In this document: positions 6,456 to 8,008 of the stretch, piece by piece | Position numbering within the stretch: the stretch's first letter is position 1 | Layout: every line of letters starts with the position of its first letter | NCBI GenBank assembly: GCA_003157315.1 | Contig: PMJE01000373.1 | Span: forward strand, 5,706-13,713 | Origin: Myxococcales bacterium | GTDB lineage: Bacteria; Myxococcota; Polyangia; Fen-1088 | Direction: 5' to 3' | Length of the DNA: 8,008 bases | Position numbers and translations under genes: made by a program | The notes under the pieces: model-generated | Seen by the model: the letters and a program-made list of their open reading frames with translations, nothing else | Told to the model about the DNA's origin: nothing | The model's database searches: none

Positions 6456-6716
6456 ATGAAGGCCGTACGCGTGGCAGAGCTAAAGAGCCATCTCAGCGAG
6501 CACTTGCGATCCGTGCGGCGCGGGCACCCTCTGGTCGTGTTGGATCGCGATACACCTATCGCCCAGATCGTCCCCTGCTCGGCCGACACCGTCAGCTTCC
6601 CCATGCGGCAGCCTACGTCGAGGTCACGCAAGCCCAAGGACTTCCGACCCCCGGTGCCGCTCAAGCTGCGCCATGACCCCGTGGCTCTCCTGCTCGAAGA
6701 CCGGCATCTCAGGTGA
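6456..6716 (+). CDS. Antitoxin of a type II toxin-antitoxin pair (Phd/YefM-like)
   Basis: This is an 86-residue protein. The N-terminal half, MKAVRVAELKSHLSEHLRSV followed by RRGHPLVVLDRDTPIAQIVP (residues 1-40), is the typical Phd/YefM fold that dimerises and binds DNA. The C-terminal half (41-86) is basic and proline-rich, as expected for the disordered part that wraps the toxin. I chose the ATG at 6456. A GTG at 6429 would add nine residues that do not fit the family. Only a poor AGG lies before the ATG, and a possible promoter ends seven bases upstream. The stop overlaps the toxin start by 4 bases (GTGA). The antitoxin is expected to neutralise the toxin and repress its own promoter. Third-position GC looks lower than in dnaJ, consistent with acquired DNA. 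Confidence 0.85.
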   Translation: MKAVRVAELKSHLSEHLRSVRRGHPLVVLDRDTPIAQIVPCSADTVSFPMRQPTSRSRKPKDFRPPVPLKLRHDPVALLLEDRHLR

Positions 6717-7129
6717 TCGCCTACGTCGATTCTTCAGTGGTTCTGCGATTGGTCCTGGGACAGCCCGGGGCGCTGGCCGAATGGCGATCCGTGGAAGAGG
6801 GAGTCACCAGCGCCTTGACCGAAGTGGAGTGTCTGCGAACCCTTGACCGCCTGCGGATTCTCGAAGGGATCCCGGACCAGGCGCTGGCCGAACGCCGCGA
6901 ATCCGTCTACCAACTGCTCGCCAGTCTCGTCGTAGTGGAGATCGGGCGAACGGTATTGGAACGGGCTGCGCAACCACTCCCGACCAACCTCGGAACCCTG
7001 GACGCGATTCACCTCGCCACTGCACAGCTTTGGCGCGAAACGACCCGCACAACCCTGACCATGGCCACCCACGACGCGACCCTGGCCACCGCCGCCCGCG
7101 CGCTCGGCATGGCGACGGTTGGCGTGTAG
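6713..7129 (+). CDS. vapC: PIN-domain toxin, VapC-like ribonuclease
   Basis: This is a 138-residue single PIN domain, the usual size for a VapC. The expected magnesium-binding acidic residues are all present: D6 in YVDSS, E39 in TEVEC, D97 in GTLDAIHLATA and D121 in ATHDATLA. An active endoribonuclease that blocks growth by cleaving tRNA, rRNA or mRNA is therefore likely, but the target cannot be read from the sequence. The start is a GTG overlapping the antitoxin stop, so the two are co-translated. By my count about 70% of the first 48 third positions are G or C, below the chaperone genes. The stop at 7127-7129 lies immediately before a large inverted repeat. The gene converges on hemW. Confidence 0.9.
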   Translation: MIAYVDSSVVLRLVLGQPGALAEWRSVEEGVTSALTEVECLRTLDRLRILEGIPDQALAERRESVYQLLASLVVVEIGRTVLERAAQPLPTNLGTLDAIHLATAQLWRETTRTTLTMATHDATLATAARALGMATVGV

Positions 7130-7131
7130 TT

Positions 7132-7260
7132 ACCTATTCCACACAGAGGCACAGAGGACGCAGAGATCGGAAGAGAATGAAAGGGTTCGGACGGCACAGA
7201 TCAAACCCCTTCCGTTTCTCGTCCGGCTCCGTGGCCTCTGTGTCTCTGTGTGAAATAGGT
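7132..7260. repeat. 129-bp imperfect inverted repeat (CACAGAGGCACAGAG type)
   Basis: The outer arms, 7132-7165 and 7227-7260, match at 29 of 34 positions when one is reverse-complemented. Two of the five differences would be G-U pairs in RNA. Pairing continues inward with bulges: GGA...GAGAA against its complement, then GGGTT at 7183-7187 against AACCC near 7204-7208. A loop of about 16 bases remains. Within the arms the unit CACAGAG is repeated in tandem. I recall similar palindromes scattered in intergenic DNA of many environmental bacteria, often mis-annotated as short proteins ending in LCLCV-like strings. Here it separates the convergent vapC and hemW genes and could act as a two-way transcript-end hairpin. 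No T-run is seen. Confidence 0.85.
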
Positions 7261-7297
7261 GACTCTGATCCACAGTCCACGCGATGCTGGCTAGTTC

Positions 7298-8008
7298 CTA
7301 CGTTCCAAGCCAGAGCCGGCCGGAGACTTCGTCGGCAAACAGGAAACCCGTGACGGTCAGGCGCAGGCGATCGGGCGCAACCAGAAGCCAGCCCGCGTCC
7401 ACGCACTTCTGCGCGGCGGCGGCGCGTTCGGCAAACGCCAGCGGGTCGCGGCCGTAGCGGCGCGCGTGCGCCGTGCGATCCACGCCGTCGGATGTGCGCA
7501 GTCCGAGCCACAAGCCTTCGTTCTCCAGGCCCTCGGCCGTGCGACGTTCGACCTTGGCTGGTAGCGGGTTCCCCTGCCCGGCCGAGGCGCGACGCAGATA
7601 GCTTTCGAGCGCGCGCGGGTTGGAAAAACGCCAGCCGCTTCCGTCGGCAAGCGGCCGGAACGACGACGCGGATGCGCCTACGCCCAGATAGGCGCCGCCG
7701 GTCCAGTACAGCGTGTTGTGAACCGCGCGCCGGCCGGGGCGCGCATAGGACGAAATCTCATAATGCTCAAAGCCTGCGGCCTGCAGCACCTCGTGCCCCG
7801 TCACGTACATCGCAGCCACGCTTTCCTCGTCGGGCCGCTGCAACTTACCCGCTCGCTCGAGGGCACCAAACGGCGTGCCGCGCTCGATGGTCAGCGCGTA
7901 GGCGGTGATGTGCTCAGGCGAGAGCGCTAGCAGCGCATCGAGCGAATCGCGCAAGTCATGCACGGTCTGGCCGGGAAGGCCGAACATCAAGTCTGCGCAC
8001 AGGTTGTC
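7298..8008 (-). CDS. hemW: Heme chaperone HemW (HemN-like radical SAM protein), C-terminal part
   Basis: The visible 236 residues are the C-terminal part. The start and the radical-SAM CxxxCxxC cluster lie beyond the right edge. What is visible fits HemW well: DLMFGLPGQT near the edge, PEHITAYALTIERGTPFG, then HYEISSYARPGRRAVHNTLYW and YLGVGASASS, and a C-terminal winged-helix-like part ending in VTGFLFADEVSGRLWLGT. HemW binds heme and S-adenosylmethionine and was long misnamed coproporphyrinogen oxidase. The family's hallmark that sets it apart from true HemN cannot be checked here because the N-terminus is missing. It is on the same strand as hrcA, and hemW-hrcA neighbourhood is common in bacteria. 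In this window the pair is separated by the vapBC-like module and the palindrome. Confidence 0.88.
   Translation of the reverse strand, partial: DNLCADLMFGLPGQTVHDLRDSLDALLALSPEHITAYALTIERGTPFGALERAGKLQRPDEESVAAMYVTGHEVLQAAGFEHYEISSYARPGRRAVHNTLYWTGGAYLGVGASASSFRPLADGSGWRFSNPRALESYLRRASAGQGNPLPAKVERRTAEGLENEGLWLGLRTSDGVDRTAHARRYGRDPLAFAERAAAAQKCVDAGWLLVAPDRLRLTVTGFLFADEVSGRLWLGT

Noticed and set aside
7164..7175. A 12-base match to the start of the common Illumina adapter (AGATCGGAAGAG)
   Set aside because: The next bases do not continue the adapter, the sequence runs on without a break, and the opposite arm of the inverted repeat carries a related stretch at the matching place. It is best seen as part of the palindrome.
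7134..7511. 125-codon minus-strand frame through the palindrome and the hemW 3' end
   Set aside because: The C-terminal part is a translation of the inverted repeat (SHRDTEATE and RPLCLCVE strings), a known kind of spurious protein. The rest overlaps hemW in another frame.
1..8008. CRISPR arrays, tRNA or rRNA genes, transposases
   Set aside because: No regularly spaced direct repeats, cloverleaf-like sequences, rRNA-like sequence or transposase motifs were seen on either strand.

Overview
The window is GC-rich bacterial DNA. It is dominated by a heat-shock chaperone locus read on the minus strand, from high to low coordinates: hemW (3' part, 8008-7298), hrcA, grpE, dnaK, dnaJ, a newly noticed 47-codon reading frame, a site-2 (M50) membrane protease, and the first 97 codons of a zinc-ribbon protein that runs off the left edge. 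The hemW-hrcA-grpE-dnaK-dnaJ order is a known bacterial arrangement. The protein styles, and the protease plus zinc-ribbon genes trailing dnaJ, suggest a deltaproteobacterium in the old broad sense (Myxococcota/Desulfobacterota/Binatota-like). That placement is inference by eye and no lineage marker in the window proves it.

Right part (6323-8008): hemW ends at 7298. Between it and hrcA, on the opposite strand, sits a compact type II toxin-antitoxin pair: a Phd/YefM-like antitoxin and a VapC-like PIN-domain toxin whose frames overlap by 4 bases. Directly after the toxin stop lies a 129-bp imperfect inverted repeat (7132-7260). It resembles 'CACAGAGGCACAGAG'-type palindromes that I recall as dispersed in environmental genomes. 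The toxin-antitoxin pair and palindrome look like accessory DNA placed between hemW and hrcA.

Middle part (1433-6322): HrcA is the heat-shock repressor. GrpE is the nucleotide exchange factor, DnaK the Hsp70, and DnaJ the J-domain co-chaperone with four complete zinc-binding repeats but a short, glycine-poor linker. No canonical CIRCE operator is visible in either upstream region. The 160-bp grpE-dnaK gap does hold a 10-bp inverted repeat with a 9-bp spacer, the same geometry as CIRCE but a different sequence, and a second short palindrome.

Left part (1-1436): dnaJ, the 47-codon frame, the protease and the zinc-ribbon gene are chained by GTGA and ATGA stop/start overlaps and a 30-base gap. 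This implies one translationally coupled unit that links cytosolic chaperones to a membrane-embedded protease. The 47-codon frame and the protease share a reading frame, separated by one TGA, so they may be remnants or parts of one longer gene. This tail and the grpE-dnaK gap are the parts of the window most worth following up. The rest is orthodox chaperone biology.
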